This document shows, piece by piece, positions 26,001 through 34,885 of a DNA stretch of 64,000 bases. Position numbers and translations under genes: made by a program. The notes beneath the pieces were generated by a model. It ran no database searches, had not been told where the DNA came from, and saw only the letters and a program-made list of their open reading frames with translations. How positions within the stretch are numbered: the stretch's first letter is position 1; every line of letters starts with the position of its first letter. This stretch comes from LMUY01 sp965199005 (lineage in GTDB: Bacteria; Pseudomonadota; Alphaproteobacteria; Acetobacterales; Acetobacteraceae), in the NCBI GenBank assembly GCA_965199005.1, contig CBDAQK010000006.1, forward strand, positions 744,001 to 808,000, given 5' to 3'.

Positions 26001-26909
26001 TCAGGATTGGCGAAGCACGGGATGGTCGAGTGGCTCAGGCAGCAGCCCGCGTGTGCGGAACCGCAAGATGACCAGCAGCGATGCGGTGACGAGGAATTGC
26101 TGCAAGGCGGCACCCTGCACGGCACCCAGTCCGGGAATGAGGGGCGTCACGAACCGCGTTCCCTCGAGGAAGACGACGATGACAATCCCGCCCACCACGG
26201 CCCCTCGGTTGTTGCCCAACCCGCCCGATAGCAACGCCATCTTGATGTAGAGCGTCAGCAGCGGCACGAAAATGTCGGGGACGACGAACGAGGTGTAGTG
26301 CGCATAAAGCGCCCCGGCGAGGCCGAGCAGGGCACAGCCGATGGAGAAGGCTAGCACCTTGAACGCCAGCACCGGCTTGCCGGCGATCGCTGCCACCTGG
26401 TCGTCATCGCGGATGGCGCGCAGCACGCGGCCAAAGGGGGAGTAGCTGAGCCGCTGTGCCGCGACATAGGCCACCAGCACGATCACGGCGACCAGGGCCA
26501 GGTAGACCAGGTTGAACTCAGACGGGGTCAGCAGGCTGCGCCACGGGCCGGGGATGCCGGAAATGCCGTCCGTGCCGTTGGTCAGCCAGGTTTCGTTGCT
26601 GGCGGTGGTCCGCAGCGATTCAGCGAAACCGAGGGTGACGATGGCCAGGTAATCGCCGCGCAGCCGCGCCGTAATCAGCGCCACCAGCGCGCCCGCAATG
26701 CCACCCATGATGGTACCCGCCACCATGCCGACGCCGATCGCCATCCCGAGCTTCACCGTCAGCAGCGCGGAGGTATAGGCACCCACCGCGAAAAACCCAA
26801 CCAGGCCGAGGTTGACCAGCCCGGCCATGCCCCAGATCACGTTCAGCCCGATCGCCATCAGCGCGTACAAACCGGCGGTCACGCCCAGGGCGACGATGTA
26901 GTTTTCCAC
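26001..26909 (-). CDS. livM: Branched-chain amino acid-type ABC transporter permease (LivM type)
   Basis: Permease of 302 residues with the LivM pattern: GLNVIWGMAGLVNLGLVGFFAVGAYTSALL near the N-terminus, the cytoplasmic loop SPFGRVLRAIRDDDQVAAIAGKPV that contacts the ATPase, and a C-terminal LRFRTRGLLPEP. It starts with GTG at 26909, 33 bases after the LivH stop. It would form the membrane channel with LivH and be driven by LivG and LivF of the same operon. The substrate may be a branched-chain amino acid, an amide or another small polar compound; many Liv-type systems are not amino acid importers. Confidence 0.92.
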   Translation of the reverse strand: MENYIVALGVTAGLYALMAIGLNVIWGMAGLVNLGLVGFFAVGAYTSALLTVKLGMAIGVGMVAGTIMGGIAGALVALITARLRGDYLAIVTLGFAESLRTTASNETWLTNGTDGISGIPGPWRSLLTPSEFNLVYLALVAVIVLVAYVAAQRLSYSPFGRVLRAIRDDDQVAAIAGKPVLAFKVLAFSIGCALLGLAGALYAHYTSFVVPDIFVPLLTLYIKMALLSGGLGNNRGAVVGGIVIVVFLEGTRFVTPLIPGLGAVQGAALQQFLVTASLLVILRFRTRGLLPEPLDHPVLRQS

Positions 26910-26942
26910 TAAGCGGCCCCACTTATGTGGCTATGGCGCATC

Positions 26943-27809
26943 CTAATAGGCACGCTGGCCCAGCAATCCGGAGGGCCGCACGATCAGCACCAGCAGAATG
27001 GCCAGGAACCCGACCACGCTGCGGTAGTTGGGCGTGAGTACCAGCAGGCACAATTCTTCCCCGACGCTGACCGTCAACGCGCCCAGGACTGCCCCGGGGA
27101 TGCTGCCCAGCCCGCCCACCACGGCGGCGGCGAAGATCGACAAAATCACCCGAAACCCGGTCAGCGGGTCGATGGTGGTGTCCAGCCCGATCAGCATGCC
27201 GCCGAGCCCGGCCAACCCCATGCCGACGAACGAGACGATACGGGCGACCCGCACCGCGTCCACGCCCTTGATACGGGCGAGGGACGGGTTGTCTGCCACC
27301 GCGCGCATCGCCTTGCCGGCGCGGGTAAAGGCGAGGAACGCAAACACCGCCGCCATGACGACGAGCGAGATTGCCATGTTCTCCACCTGCTGCGGCCCGA
27401 CATGCAGGCCGGCGAACCGCCAATCCCGGCTGATCGGCAAATCGTACTCGCGCAGATCATTGCCGAAGATCATACGCAGGAGGTTCTCGATCGCGACCGT
27501 CAGTGCAATGGACCCGATGGCGGTGGTGACGAAGCCCGCCCGGCGGAAGGGCCGCAAGATGAACTCGTCCGTGGCGATCCCGACCAGCCCCGCCGCCAGG
27601 AACGCCAATCCCAATGACGGGATGATGGACAGGCCTAAGACGATGTTGGCGATCCACCCGGCAAAGGCGCCGACCGTCGCATGGGAGGCGATCGCGAAAT
27701 TCGGAAAGCGCAGCACGGCATAGATCGCGGTCAGACCGATGGCGGGAATCGCCAGAATGGTTCCCGCCATCAACCCGTTAAGCACCAACTGTGTAACGTT
27801 TTCAAGCAA
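26943..27809 (-). CDS. livH: Branched-chain amino acid-type ABC transporter permease (LivH type)
   Basis: Permease of 288 residues. It has the LivH N-terminal pattern (LVLNGLMAGTILAIPAIGLT), the loop GKAMRAVADNPSLARIKGV that couples to the ATPase, and the motif GGLGSIPGAVLGAL near the C-terminus, followed by RPSGLLG. The start codon is TTG at 27809, directly after the stop of the binding-protein gene. No ATG gives the full first helix, so TTG is the best choice. It is the fourth gene of the livG-livF-binding protein-livH-livM-GAF operon. Confidence 0.9.
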   Translation of the reverse strand: MLENVTQLVLNGLMAGTILAIPAIGLTAIYAVLRFPNFAIASHATVGAFAGWIANIVLGLSIIPSLGLAFLAAGLVGIATDEFILRPFRRAGFVTTAIGSIALTVAIENLLRMIFGNDLREYDLPISRDWRFAGLHVGPQQVENMAISLVVMAAVFAFLAFTRAGKAMRAVADNPSLARIKGVDAVRVARIVSFVGMGLAGLGGMLIGLDTTIDPLTGFRVILSIFAAAVVGGLGSIPGAVLGALTVSVGEELCLLVLTPNYRSVVGFLAILLVLIVRPSGLLGQRAY

Positions 27810-29009
27810 TCAGGCGACCTTCACCAGGTTCAGCGCGCCATTCTTCACCACGAGGTAGCGGAACTTGCAGTCCTGGATGTCACCAATATCGGTAAAGTCG
27901 CAGGGGCCGCTGGCGCCCTCGTAATTGACCTCGGTGCCCTTGGCCAGCAGGGCCAGGCCGTCCACTGCGGTATAAACCTTGGTGCCGTCCCCCTGCGAAA
28001 CCCGGCGCACCGTGTCCCTTATGGCGGTGCCGGTCACGCCCTTGGACCGTGCGATCGCCAACGCTACCAGGCTCATCCAATCCACCGCCTGCGACTCGTA
28101 GGAATCCGGAGTCTTCACGCCGAGTATCTTGGTGCCGTAGGCGTAGGCGGGCGAATCCACGTCGGCCGAGGGTTGCACCGTATAGGTGCCTTCCGTCACT
28201 TCCTTCGGCAGCGACTCCACCGATTTCCCGTTCAGGGCATAGGACTGGGTGAAGCGCCCGCCGTCATAGCCTGCGCGGTAGAGGTCGCGCAGCAAAACGG
28301 TGACGTCGGGGGTGTAGCCGTTCAGATAGATCATGTCCGGCTTGCCGCGCAGGATTTGGTCGACCTCGGACCGGTAGCTGGTTTTGTTCGGCTCGTAGAT
28401 CAGCGCGCCGGCCATGGCGCTGCCGTGTTGCCCCAATATCTCGGTCACCCGGTCCTGCGTCGGCTGCGCGAAGGGCGATTGGATCGACATGATGCCGACC
28501 TTCTTGGCCCCGCTCGCCGCCATGAACTCGGCGTGCTTGGCGCCTTGCAGGTAGTTGTTGGGCTGGGTGCGGATGAGATACCCCTGGTGCGGCAGCTTCG
28601 TGATGTTGTCCGCACCCGACGTCGTGGTCAGGAACGTCTTGGTCTCCCAACACACGGGCGCGACCGCGGTGGTGACGGCGGAGGCCCACGTGCCCATGAT
28701 CACCGGCACCTTGTCCACGTCGATCAGTTTGCGGGCGGCGCGGACTGCGGGTTCCGGGTTGGTCTGATCGTCCTCGACCGAGAAGGTGATTTTACGGCCG
28801 AGCAACCCACCGACGCCGTTGATCTGTTCGGCCACCGCCTGGATGGCCTTCAGCATGCGCGGCCCGTCAGAGCCGCCAGCGCCAGTCAGCGGTGTCAGAA
28901 CACCGAGCAGCAGCGGCGGCTCCTGCGCCCGCAGCACGGCGGGCGCGGCGAGGATTGCGGTGCCGGCCAGGATGGTCCGCCGGGTTATTCCAGTGGCGTC
29001 GTGTTTCAT
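27810..29009 (-). CDS. Periplasmic binding protein, Leu/Ile/Val or amide type
   Basis: A type I periplasmic binding protein of 399 residues. The N-terminus (GITRRTILAGTAILAAPAVLRAQ) is a twin-arginine-like export signal. Family features are LLGVLTPLTGAGGSDGPRM at the first strand, then VDKVPVIMGTWASAVTTA and the central GYLIRTQPNNYLQG. It would deliver its ligand to the LivH/LivM pair whose genes follow with no gap. Related proteins bind branched-chain amino acids, urea, short amides or aromatic compounds, so the ligand is open. A single operon promoter would lie upstream of livG, near 30503-30585. Confidence 0.9.
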   Translation of the reverse strand: MKHDATGITRRTILAGTAILAAPAVLRAQEPPLLLGVLTPLTGAGGSDGPRMLKAIQAVAEQINGVGGLLGRKITFSVEDDQTNPEPAVRAARKLIDVDKVPVIMGTWASAVTTAVAPVCWETKTFLTTTSGADNITKLPHQGYLIRTQPNNYLQGAKHAEFMAASGAKKVGIMSIQSPFAQPTQDRVTEILGQHGSAMAGALIYEPNKTSYRSEVDQILRGKPDMIYLNGYTPDVTVLLRDLYRAGYDGGRFTQSYALNGKSVESLPKEVTEGTYTVQPSADVDSPAYAYGTKILGVKTPDSYESQAVDWMSLVALAIARSKGVTGTAIRDTVRRVSQGDGTKVYTAVDGLALLAKGTEVNYEGASGPCDFTDIGDIQDCKFRYLVVKNGALNLVKVA

Positions 29010-29036
29010 CGGGTCATGTTTCCTTGTTGCCCCATA

Positions 29037-29744
29037 CTATCCACCCAGAAAGATCCGCTTGATCTCCGGGTCGGCGGCCAGCGTGCTTGCGACCCCCGTG
29101 GCGCCCGTGCGCCCGTCTACCAGCACATAGGCGCGGTGTGCGATGGCCAGTGCCTCGTTCGCATTCTGCTCCACCAGGGCGACCGCCAGCCCGCCTTGGT
29201 TGATCGAGGTGATCTGGGCAAACAACTCCTGCGCGGCCTTGGGTGACAGGCCGGCGGAGGGTTCGTCCAGGAGCAGCAGGATCGGCGCCACCATCAACGC
29301 CATGCCCATCGCCAGCAATTGCCGCTCCCCGCCCGACAGGGTGCGGGCGGCCTGGCGGCGTTTGCGGCCCAGCACGGGGAAGCGTTGCATTGCCTCCTCC
29401 ATGCGCCGGGGCACCTGCTTGGGGTCGACGTAGCCGCCCATCTCCAAATTCTCCCGCACCGTCATGGTCGGGAAGACGTTGTTCTCCTGCGGGACATAGG
29501 CGATGCCGCGGCGGGCCAATTCGGGCGGGGGCAGCCCGGCCACAGGCCGCCCCTCCAACGTGATCGACCCGGCAGACGGCACCAGCAGCCCGGCGATCGA
29601 CTTCAGCAGGGTCGACTTACCCGCGCCGTTTGGCCCGATGATGCAAACGATCTCGCCGGGTTCGACCGCGAAATCCAGCCCCTTGAGGATTTGATCCGCC
29701 GCGGTGTAGCCGGCGACGATGCCCGATACGCTCAGGAGGCCCAA
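29037..29744 (-). CDS. livF: Branched-chain amino acid-type ABC transporter ATPase (LivF type)
   Basis: ATPase of 235 residues. Walker A is IIGPNGAGKSTLLKSIAGLL, the Q-loop region YVPQENNVFPTMTVRENL is typical for LivF, the signature is LSGGERQLLAMGMAL, and Walker B is ILLLLDEPSAGLSP. The switch His is replaced in VALVEQNANEAL, as usual in LivF. Translation seems to start at TTG 29744, which lies inside the end of livG, so that the genes overlap by 13 bases. The next in-frame starts would cut the first strand. It pairs with LivG to drive the importer. Confidence 0.9.
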   Translation of the reverse strand: MGLLSVSGIVAGYTAADQILKGLDFAVEPGEIVCIIGPNGAGKSTLLKSIAGLLVPSAGSITLEGRPVAGLPPPELARRGIAYVPQENNVFPTMTVRENLEMGGYVDPKQVPRRMEEAMQRFPVLGRKRRQAARTLSGGERQLLAMGMALMVAPILLLLDEPSAGLSPKAAQELFAQITSINQGGLAVALVEQNANEALAIAHRAYVLVDGRTGATGVASTLAADPEIKRIFLGG

Positions 29745-30502
29745 CGCTTGCCTCCCATATAGGCGTCCTGCACCTCCCCATCGGCCGCCACTTCGTCGAA
29801 CGTGCCTTCGGTCAAGCGGCGGCCCTCTGCCATGACGATCACGTGGTCGCAGAGCCGGGCGATCATGTCCATCTGATGCTCGATCAGCAGCAGGGTGATG
29901 CCGTCTGCCACGATCTCCCGCAGCCGCTCGCCGATTTCGCGCGACAGAGATGGGTTCACCCCCGCCAGCGGCTCGTCCAGCAGGATCAGCTTGGGCTCGG
30001 TCATCAGCGCGCGCCCAATCTCCAGCAGCTTCTTCTGGCCCCCGGAGAGTGCCGCGGCGGGATTGTCCAGCACGTGGGACAGCCGCAGGCGCCCGGCGAC
30101 CGCGACGGCGCGGTCCTGCAGGGTGGCCTCCCGCGCCAGCATCGCCCGGGTGCGGAGCAGGGCGGTCAGCACGCCTTCGCCGGGTTGGGCGGCGCCGTAG
30201 AGCAGCAGGTTTTCCCGCACGGTCAGCCGCGGGCAGCCGCGGGCGATCTGGAAGGTGCGGACCAGCCCGGTGCGCGTGATCCGGTCGGCGCGCCAGCCGG
30301 TGATGTCCTTGCCATTGAACAGGATGCGGCCGCTATTGGGCGGCACCACGCCGGAGAGGCAGTTGAACAGCGTGGTCTTGCCGGCGCCGTTGGGCCCGAT
30401 CAGCCCGGTGATCCCTCCTTGTGCCACATCGAGGTCAACCCCATTGAGCGCGTGGACGCCATAGAAATGACGGGTGACGCCGCGAACCTCCAGCAATGCC
30501 AT
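29732..30502 (-). CDS. livG: Branched-chain amino acid-type ABC transporter ATPase (LivG type)
   Basis: ATPase of 256 residues and first gene of this Liv operon. The motifs are Walker A (LIGPNGAGKTTLFNCLSG), the LivG-type Q-loop (GLVRTFQIARGCPRLTVREN), the signature (LSGGQKKLLEIGRAL), Walker B (LILLDEPLAGVNPS) and the switch His (LLLIEHQMDMI). The ATG at 30502 follows a strong ribosome-binding sequence (GGAGG five bases upstream) and is better than the start at 30535. The promoter should lie in the 83 bases up to the small secreted-protein gene at 30586, which may also read through into it. Confidence 0.92.
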   Translation of the reverse strand: MALLEVRGVTRHFYGVHALNGVDLDVAQGGITGLIGPNGAGKTTLFNCLSGVVPPNSGRILFNGKDITGWRADRITRTGLVRTFQIARGCPRLTVRENLLLYGAAQPGEGVLTALLRTRAMLAREATLQDRAVAVAGRLRLSHVLDNPAAALSGGQKKLLEIGRALMTEPKLILLDEPLAGVNPSLSREIGERLREIVADGITLLLIEHQMDMIARLCDHVIVMAEGRRLTEGTFDEVAADGEVQDAYMGGKRWAS

Positions 30503-30585
30503 GCCACCCTCCGACCCTGTCGGGGCTAACAGCATCCGACTCAGTCCGGGCTAGCAGCATCCATGCCAGAGCGTTTCGAAAAAGC

Positions 30586-30909
30586 CTAGTAGTGCATTTC
30601 CACGCCGTCGCTTGTGTTGCCCGTATTCGTCATCCGCGGCGAGTAGCTGAAGCCGGGGGGAAGGCCTGGGGCTGGCTGGCCGGCGGGTACCATCGGGGCA
30701 GTCGGGCCGGGGCCGCGCAACAAATCGCATTTCCACCGCCAGCCCGGCGGTTTTCCGGTCAGGATGCCACCGCGGTCATAGGCGCAACTGCAACCCCCTT
30801 CGCTGAACTGCCCATCCAGTGCGGCGGTGCAGCGGGGCAGCATCGGCTCGGTCGCCGCGGCGAAGCCCGTCAGGCAGAGCGCGATGGCGACGGCGGCGAT
30901 GCGGGTCAT
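30586..30909 (-). CDS. Small secreted protein of unknown function
   Basis: The 107-residue product has a clear Sec signal peptide (RIAAVAIALCLTGFAAAT) and then a short domain with cysteines (LPRCTAALDG, EGGCSCAYDRGG, WRWKCDLLRG) that could form two disulfides in the periplasm. The C-terminal half is proline- and glycine-rich. I do not recognise a family. The gene lies just upstream of livG on the same strand and is divergent from the amidohydrolase gene at 31022. Coding evidence is the signal peptide plus sensible residue pattern. Confidence 0.6.
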   Translation of the reverse strand: MTRIAAVAIALCLTGFAAATEPMLPRCTAALDGQFSEGGCSCAYDRGGILTGKPPGWRWKCDLLRGPGPTAPMVPAGQPAPGLPPGFSYSPRMTNTGNTSDGVEMHY

Positions 30910-31021
30910 GCCGGAAGCATACGGGGATGGGCTTAATCAGCAGTGAATGGGGGGGCCGGGCGCCGTTGCATGCCAGCGGATATGGGGTACTGTCCGCAAG
31001 GACCAGGCCAGGGGTGCGTCC

Positions 31022-32254
31022 ATGGGTTACCTCCTCCGCAATCTCTCCCTCCTCGAGCCGGATGTCGGCACCCTGCAGGCAGGAGTGGAAATCCGCATCG
31101 ACGGGGGAGCGGTCGCCGAGATCGGCGAGGGCCTGTCGTCCGGCAGCGCGGAGGTGGTGGATTGCGGCGGGCGCGTGGTGATGCCCGGGCTGATCGACAG
31201 CCACGTCCACGTCATGCTCACCGCGGTGAACACGCGTAACCTCGAATCGGTCCCGCTGACACTCGGCACCGGCCGTGCGGCGGCCAGCATGCGCGGCATG
31301 CTCAACCGCGGTTTCACCACGGTGCGCGACACGGGCGGCGCCGATTGGGGGCTGAAACAGGCGGTGGACGAAGGGTCAATTCCCGGGCCGCGCCTGTTCA
31401 TCGCCGGCCAGGCCATCGGGCCGACCGGGGGCCACTCGGACCCGCGGCGGCGGACGGACGTCTTCGCGCGCAATTGCCATTGCTGCAACGCGATGGCGTT
31501 CTCAATGTGCCTCTCCGACGGCGTGAGCGAGATGCGCAAGGCCGCCCGCGAGCAGATGCGGCAGGGTGCGGACCAGGTGAAGATCATGATGTCCGGCGGG
31601 GTCGCCTCGCCGTACGACCCGCTGGATTCCCTGCAATTCTCCGAGGGCGAGGTGGCGGCGGCGGTCGAGGAAGCGAGCGCCTTTGGCCGCTATGTCTGCG
31701 CGCACGCCTATACGCCCGCCGCCATTACCCGCGCTGCGCATGCGGGCGTGCGCACCATTGAGCACGGCAACCTCATCGACTCCGCCTCGGCCAAGCTCAT
31801 GGCCGAGAAAGGCATGTTCCTGATCGCCAACCTCGTCGCCTACTACGCCATGCGGGAGCGTGCGGTCGATTTCGGGATGACGGGGGACATGCTGGCGAAG
31901 AACGACCTGGTCATCGATGGCGGGCTGCGCTCGCTGGAGATGTGCAAGCAGGCGGGCGTGCCCGTGGCCTTCGGCAGCGATCTGCTGGGGGAGTTGCAGA
32001 TCGACCAAAGCCGCGAGTTCCTGCTGCGGCGCGAGGTGCTATCCAACCTCGAGATCATCCGCTCGGCCACCACCACCGGCGCGCAGATCACGCGGATGGA
32101 GGGCAAGCTCGGCACGCTGCGGCCGGGTGCGTTCGCGGATTTGCTGGTGCTGGACGGCGACCCGCTGAAGGATTTGGCGGTGTTCCAGGACCAGGGCGCC
32201 CATATCGCGGCGATCATGAAGGGTGGGGAGTTCCATACTTGTAGGCTGCAATAA
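31022..32254 (+). CDS. Metal-dependent amidohydrolase family protein
   Basis: A 410-residue amidohydrolase with the TIM-barrel metal site in order: DSHVHVMLTA (HxH), a lysine region (GADQVKIMMSGGVASP), CAHAYTP, TIEHGNLID and the final Asp in AFGSDLLGEL. The C-terminal strand carries GTLRPGAFADLLVLDGDPL, typical of imidazolonepropionase/prolidase-like members. Such enzymes hydrolyse N-acyl or peptide-like bonds; known relatives cleave Xaa-Pro dipeptides or mycotoxin amides. No signal peptide is seen. I chose the ATG at 31022 because it gives the normal start (GYLLRNLSLLEPDVGT); the open frame upstream is not needed. Confidence 0.88.
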   Translation: MGYLLRNLSLLEPDVGTLQAGVEIRIDGGAVAEIGEGLSSGSAEVVDCGGRVVMPGLIDSHVHVMLTAVNTRNLESVPLTLGTGRAAASMRGMLNRGFTTVRDTGGADWGLKQAVDEGSIPGPRLFIAGQAIGPTGGHSDPRRRTDVFARNCHCCNAMAFSMCLSDGVSEMRKAAREQMRQGADQVKIMMSGGVASPYDPLDSLQFSEGEVAAAVEEASAFGRYVCAHAYTPAAITRAAHAGVRTIEHGNLIDSASAKLMAEKGMFLIANLVAYYAMRERAVDFGMTGDMLAKNDLVIDGGLRSLEMCKQAGVPVAFGSDLLGELQIDQSREFLLRREVLSNLEIIRSATTTGAQITRMEGKLGTLRPGAFADLLVLDGDPLKDLAVFQDQGAHIAAIMKGGEFHTCRLQ

Positions 32255-32284
32255 AGGCCAGTTCTCAGCCGGTCGGGCCAAGGA

Positions 32285-33307
32285 TCATTGGTCATAATCG
32301 TACTCGTTTAGCTGGAACGGCTTACCCGTTGCCGCCGCCAGTTTGGCTGCCATGTCGTTGAGGTCATCGGCTCGCGCGCCTTTCGCAACTTGCAGGGTCT
32401 TGGTGGGGCAGGCGGCATATCCCGTGCTACAGCGTGCGGATATGGCACTGCCGCCAGTCCCCCGTGCCGGCAGTGTACGCGTGACCTCGAACGCCACGAT
32501 TTGGGCGAGCGGCAGGAGGTAGAACGCGTCTTCGCAGAAAATCAGTGCCTCCGCGCCGGACGAGAGCCCGAATGCGCCACGGAACCGCGAGAGGTCGGAC
32601 GGCGGCTCGCGCATGAACTCAAGCTGCGTCTCTGCGAACATGGTCTGCCCCAAATCGGTGCGCGGCCGTGCCGGCGTCCAGTTGCGGGTGGCACCCATTG
32701 GCACAAAGCCGTCCAGCCAGGCCCGCTCCTGCGGCGAGAGCGGCGGTCGCCACCCGGTTTCAACCGTGACCGAGCATGCCGTAACAAGCCGGGGGTCGCG
32801 GTCATGCGCCGGGTTGGTCAATTTCGGCCCGGATTGCAACCCAGGCGGCCAGACGATCAGGGTAACGGACGCGGCGCCCCACCGCCACTCGACGCGCCGG
32901 GTATTGTATTGGTCGACGATGGCTTTGGCACCCAAATGGCGCGCCAAATGTTTGGCCGCGGAGGCGATGTTCGCCTCGGTGTCGTCACCGATGGATATGT
33001 GGGTCGAGAGACGCACGGGTGGCATCGTCGGCGAGTAGCTCGGGAAGGCTTGGAACCCGAACGGCCACAGCATCCCCGGCAGCGGTGGAGGACGCACGTC
33101 GAGCGGCACAAGCTCCCACCGGTAGGGGTTGTCAGTATGGACGCCGTATCGCATTGCCAACTCGGCCCGGGGTGATCGCCACGGCAGGCCCACTGCATCC
33201 AACCAATCCTGCACCTTGGCGCCGGCAGGCCCGGGCACTATTGCGGGCAAGAAGGGTTGCCGCGGTGAGGGCCGCACGAGACGGTTCCAAAGCGCACGGA
33301 AAATCAT
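32285..33307 (-). CDS. Conserved-looking protein of unknown function
   Basis: A 340-residue protein with no family I can name. It has no signal peptide and no membrane segment. It contains a tryptophan- and proline-rich first half (for example DNPYRWELVPLDVRPPPLP), a central part that looks like alternating strands (RVEWRWGAASVTLIVWPPG), and a C-terminal stretch ending in FQLNEYDYDQ. The coding frame has a clean ATG at 33307 and no shadow on the other strand that would explain it better. It converges with the amidohydrolase gene, with only 30 bases between the stops, and is divergent from the VOC gene. It could be part of an immunity or housekeeping pair, but nothing in the sequence proves this. 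Confidence 0.65.
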   Translation of the reverse strand: MIFRALWNRLVRPSPRQPFLPAIVPGPAGAKVQDWLDAVGLPWRSPRAELAMRYGVHTDNPYRWELVPLDVRPPPLPGMLWPFGFQAFPSYSPTMPPVRLSTHISIGDDTEANIASAAKHLARHLGAKAIVDQYNTRRVEWRWGAASVTLIVWPPGLQSGPKLTNPAHDRDPRLVTACSVTVETGWRPPLSPQERAWLDGFVPMGATRNWTPARPRTDLGQTMFAETQLEFMREPPSDLSRFRGAFGLSSGAEALIFCEDAFYLLPLAQIVAFEVTRTLPARGTGGSAISARCSTGYAACPTKTLQVAKGARADDLNDMAAKLAAATGKPFQLNEYDYDQ

Positions 33308-33355
33308 ACCCTGCTATGCCACGGCGAAGAGCCTAGAAAGGGGAGAGGCAGCATC

Positions 33356-33832
33356 ATGTCCAAAGTGACGACGTGTCTCTGGTTCGGCAAGGACGCCGAG
33401 GCCGCCGTCCGTCATTACGTTTCGATCGTGCCGGACTCCACGATCAACCACATCCAGCGCGCCGTGGCAGCCTGGCCCGGCGGCGAGGTGGGCGACGTCA
33501 TCGTCGTCACCTTCCGGCTCGGTGGCCAAAGCTTCATGGCATTGAACGGCGGCAAGCCAGCAGATTATGGCTTCGCCGCTTCCATCTCCGTCGAATGCGC
33601 TGATCAAGCAGAGGTGGACCGGCTCTGGGCTGCGCTCACCGCCGGCGGCGGATCGGAGATCATGTGTGGCTGGGTGCGCGACCGGTGGGGCATCCCCTGG
33701 CAAATCGTGCCGGAAATGCTCCCACGGCTTTTGGCCGGCGCTGACCCGGCGGTCGCCGCGCGCGTCTTCACGGCCATGATGGGCATGGTGAAGCTGGACG
33801 TCGCAGCCCTGGAGCGTGCTGCCGCAGGCTAA
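33356..33832 (+). CDS. VOC-superfamily protein (PhnB/3-demethylubiquinone methyltransferase-like)
   Basis: A 158-residue protein of the vicinal oxygen chelate fold. The N-terminus KVTTCLWFGKDAEAAVRHYVSI, the strand VIVVTFRLGGQSFMALNGG and the later GGGSEIMCGWVRDRWGIPWQIVP are characteristic of the PhnB-like group. That group often carries a misleading methyltransferase name. The protein probably acts as a dimer in the cytoplasm. A ribosome-binding stretch (GGGGAGAGG) precedes the ATG. Its stop overlaps the stop of the convergent oxidoreductase gene. Confidence 0.85.
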   Translation: MSKVTTCLWFGKDAEAAVRHYVSIVPDSTINHIQRAVAAWPGGEVGDVIVVTFRLGGQSFMALNGGKPADYGFAASISVECADQAEVDRLWAALTAGGGSEIMCGWVRDRWGIPWQIVPEMLPRLLAGADPAVAARVFTAMMGMVKLDVAALERAAAG

Positions 33833-34803
33833 TCCACCGTCAGTACGATCTTGCCGAAATGCTGGTTGGCCCGCATGTGCGCCAGCGCCTCGTTCGCCTG
33901 CTCCAGCGGGAAGCTGCGGTCGAGCGGCAGGTGCAACCCGCCAGCCTCCACCGCGGCCCACAAATCGCGGCGCATCAGGCGGTTGATCTCGCGGACCTCC
34001 TCCACGCTGCGGCTGCGGAAGGTGACGCCGATGTAGCTGATGCGCCGGGCGGCATGCAGGTCGAAGTCGAACTCGCCTTTCTGCCCACCCAACCGGCCCA
34101 CATTCACGATGCGCCCCAGCACCCGTGTGGCCCGCATATTGGCGTTGGCAACAGGGGCAGACACCATGTCGACGATCAAATCCACGCCTTTGCCGCCCGT
34201 CGCCGCCAGCACGGCGTCTGGCCACGCCGGGTCGCTGCTGTCGATGGCGAGGTCGGCGCCGAACTCCGTCAGCTTGGCTCGCCTGCCGGCGTTGGTGGAG
34301 GTGCCGATGACCAGCCCGGCGCCCATCGCCTTCGCGATCTGCAGCCCCATCAGCCCGACGCCGGAGCTAGCGCCCTGGATCAGCACCGTGTTCCCCGGCT
34401 TCATCGCGCCTGCCGTCATCACCGCGTTGTGCATCGTCTGCAGCGCGATCGGCAGGGTGGCGGCCCGGTCCCAGCCCATGTTGTTGTCCGGCAAGCGGTT
34501 GACCCGGCCGTAGTCGGTCAGGGCATACTCCGCATAGCCGCCGTGGCCGGAGCACATCACTCGGTCGCCCAGGGCCAGCCCGGTGACCTCCGGCCCAAAT
34601 GCGGTCACCTCGCCAGCCCATTCCAGCCCGATCGTCGATCCCACGCCGCCTTGCGCCCCGTGGGCGTGCCCGGCGGCCAGTCCCAGTTCCGCCCGGTTCA
34701 ACCCAACGGCCCGCACCCGGACCAAAACCTCGGACGGGCCGGGTTGAGGGGTGGAGATGTCGCGCAGTTCCAGCCCATTTGTGCCGATCACCATCGCTCG
34801 CAT
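33829..34803 (-). CDS. Zinc-independent alcohol dehydrogenase/quinone oxidoreductase (MDR superfamily)
   Basis: A 324-residue medium-chain oxidoreductase. The N-terminal catalytic domain has the family pattern PGPSEVLVRVRAVGLNRAEL and GLEWAGEVTAFGPEV. The nucleotide-binding fold has VLIQGASSGVGLMGLQIAKAMG, fitting NADPH use. The structural and catalytic zinc cysteines of classical alcohol dehydrogenases are missing, so it belongs with quinone oxidoreductases. The true start is ATG 34803; the frame extends 100 residues further only as shadow of the divergent serine hydrolase gene. The 82-base divergent gap should hold both promoters. Confidence 0.88.
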   Translation of the reverse strand: MRAMVIGTNGLELRDISTPQPGPSEVLVRVRAVGLNRAELGLAAGHAHGAQGGVGSTIGLEWAGEVTAFGPEVTGLALGDRVMCSGHGGYAEYALTDYGRVNRLPDNNMGWDRAATLPIALQTMHNAVMTAGAMKPGNTVLIQGASSGVGLMGLQIAKAMGAGLVIGTSTNAGRRAKLTEFGADLAIDSSDPAWPDAVLAATGGKGVDLIVDMVSAPVANANMRATRVLGRIVNVGRLGGQKGEFDFDLHAARRISYIGVTFRSRSVEEVREINRLMRRDLWAAVEAGGLHLPLDRSFPLEQANEALAHMRANQHFGKIVLTVD

Positions 34804-34885
34804 CGATGCTTCCCCCGTCTGTTTGGACCTGACGATCGGGGCGCGACGCGATAGTGTCAAACCGTCGATGGGAAGGACTGCGCGG

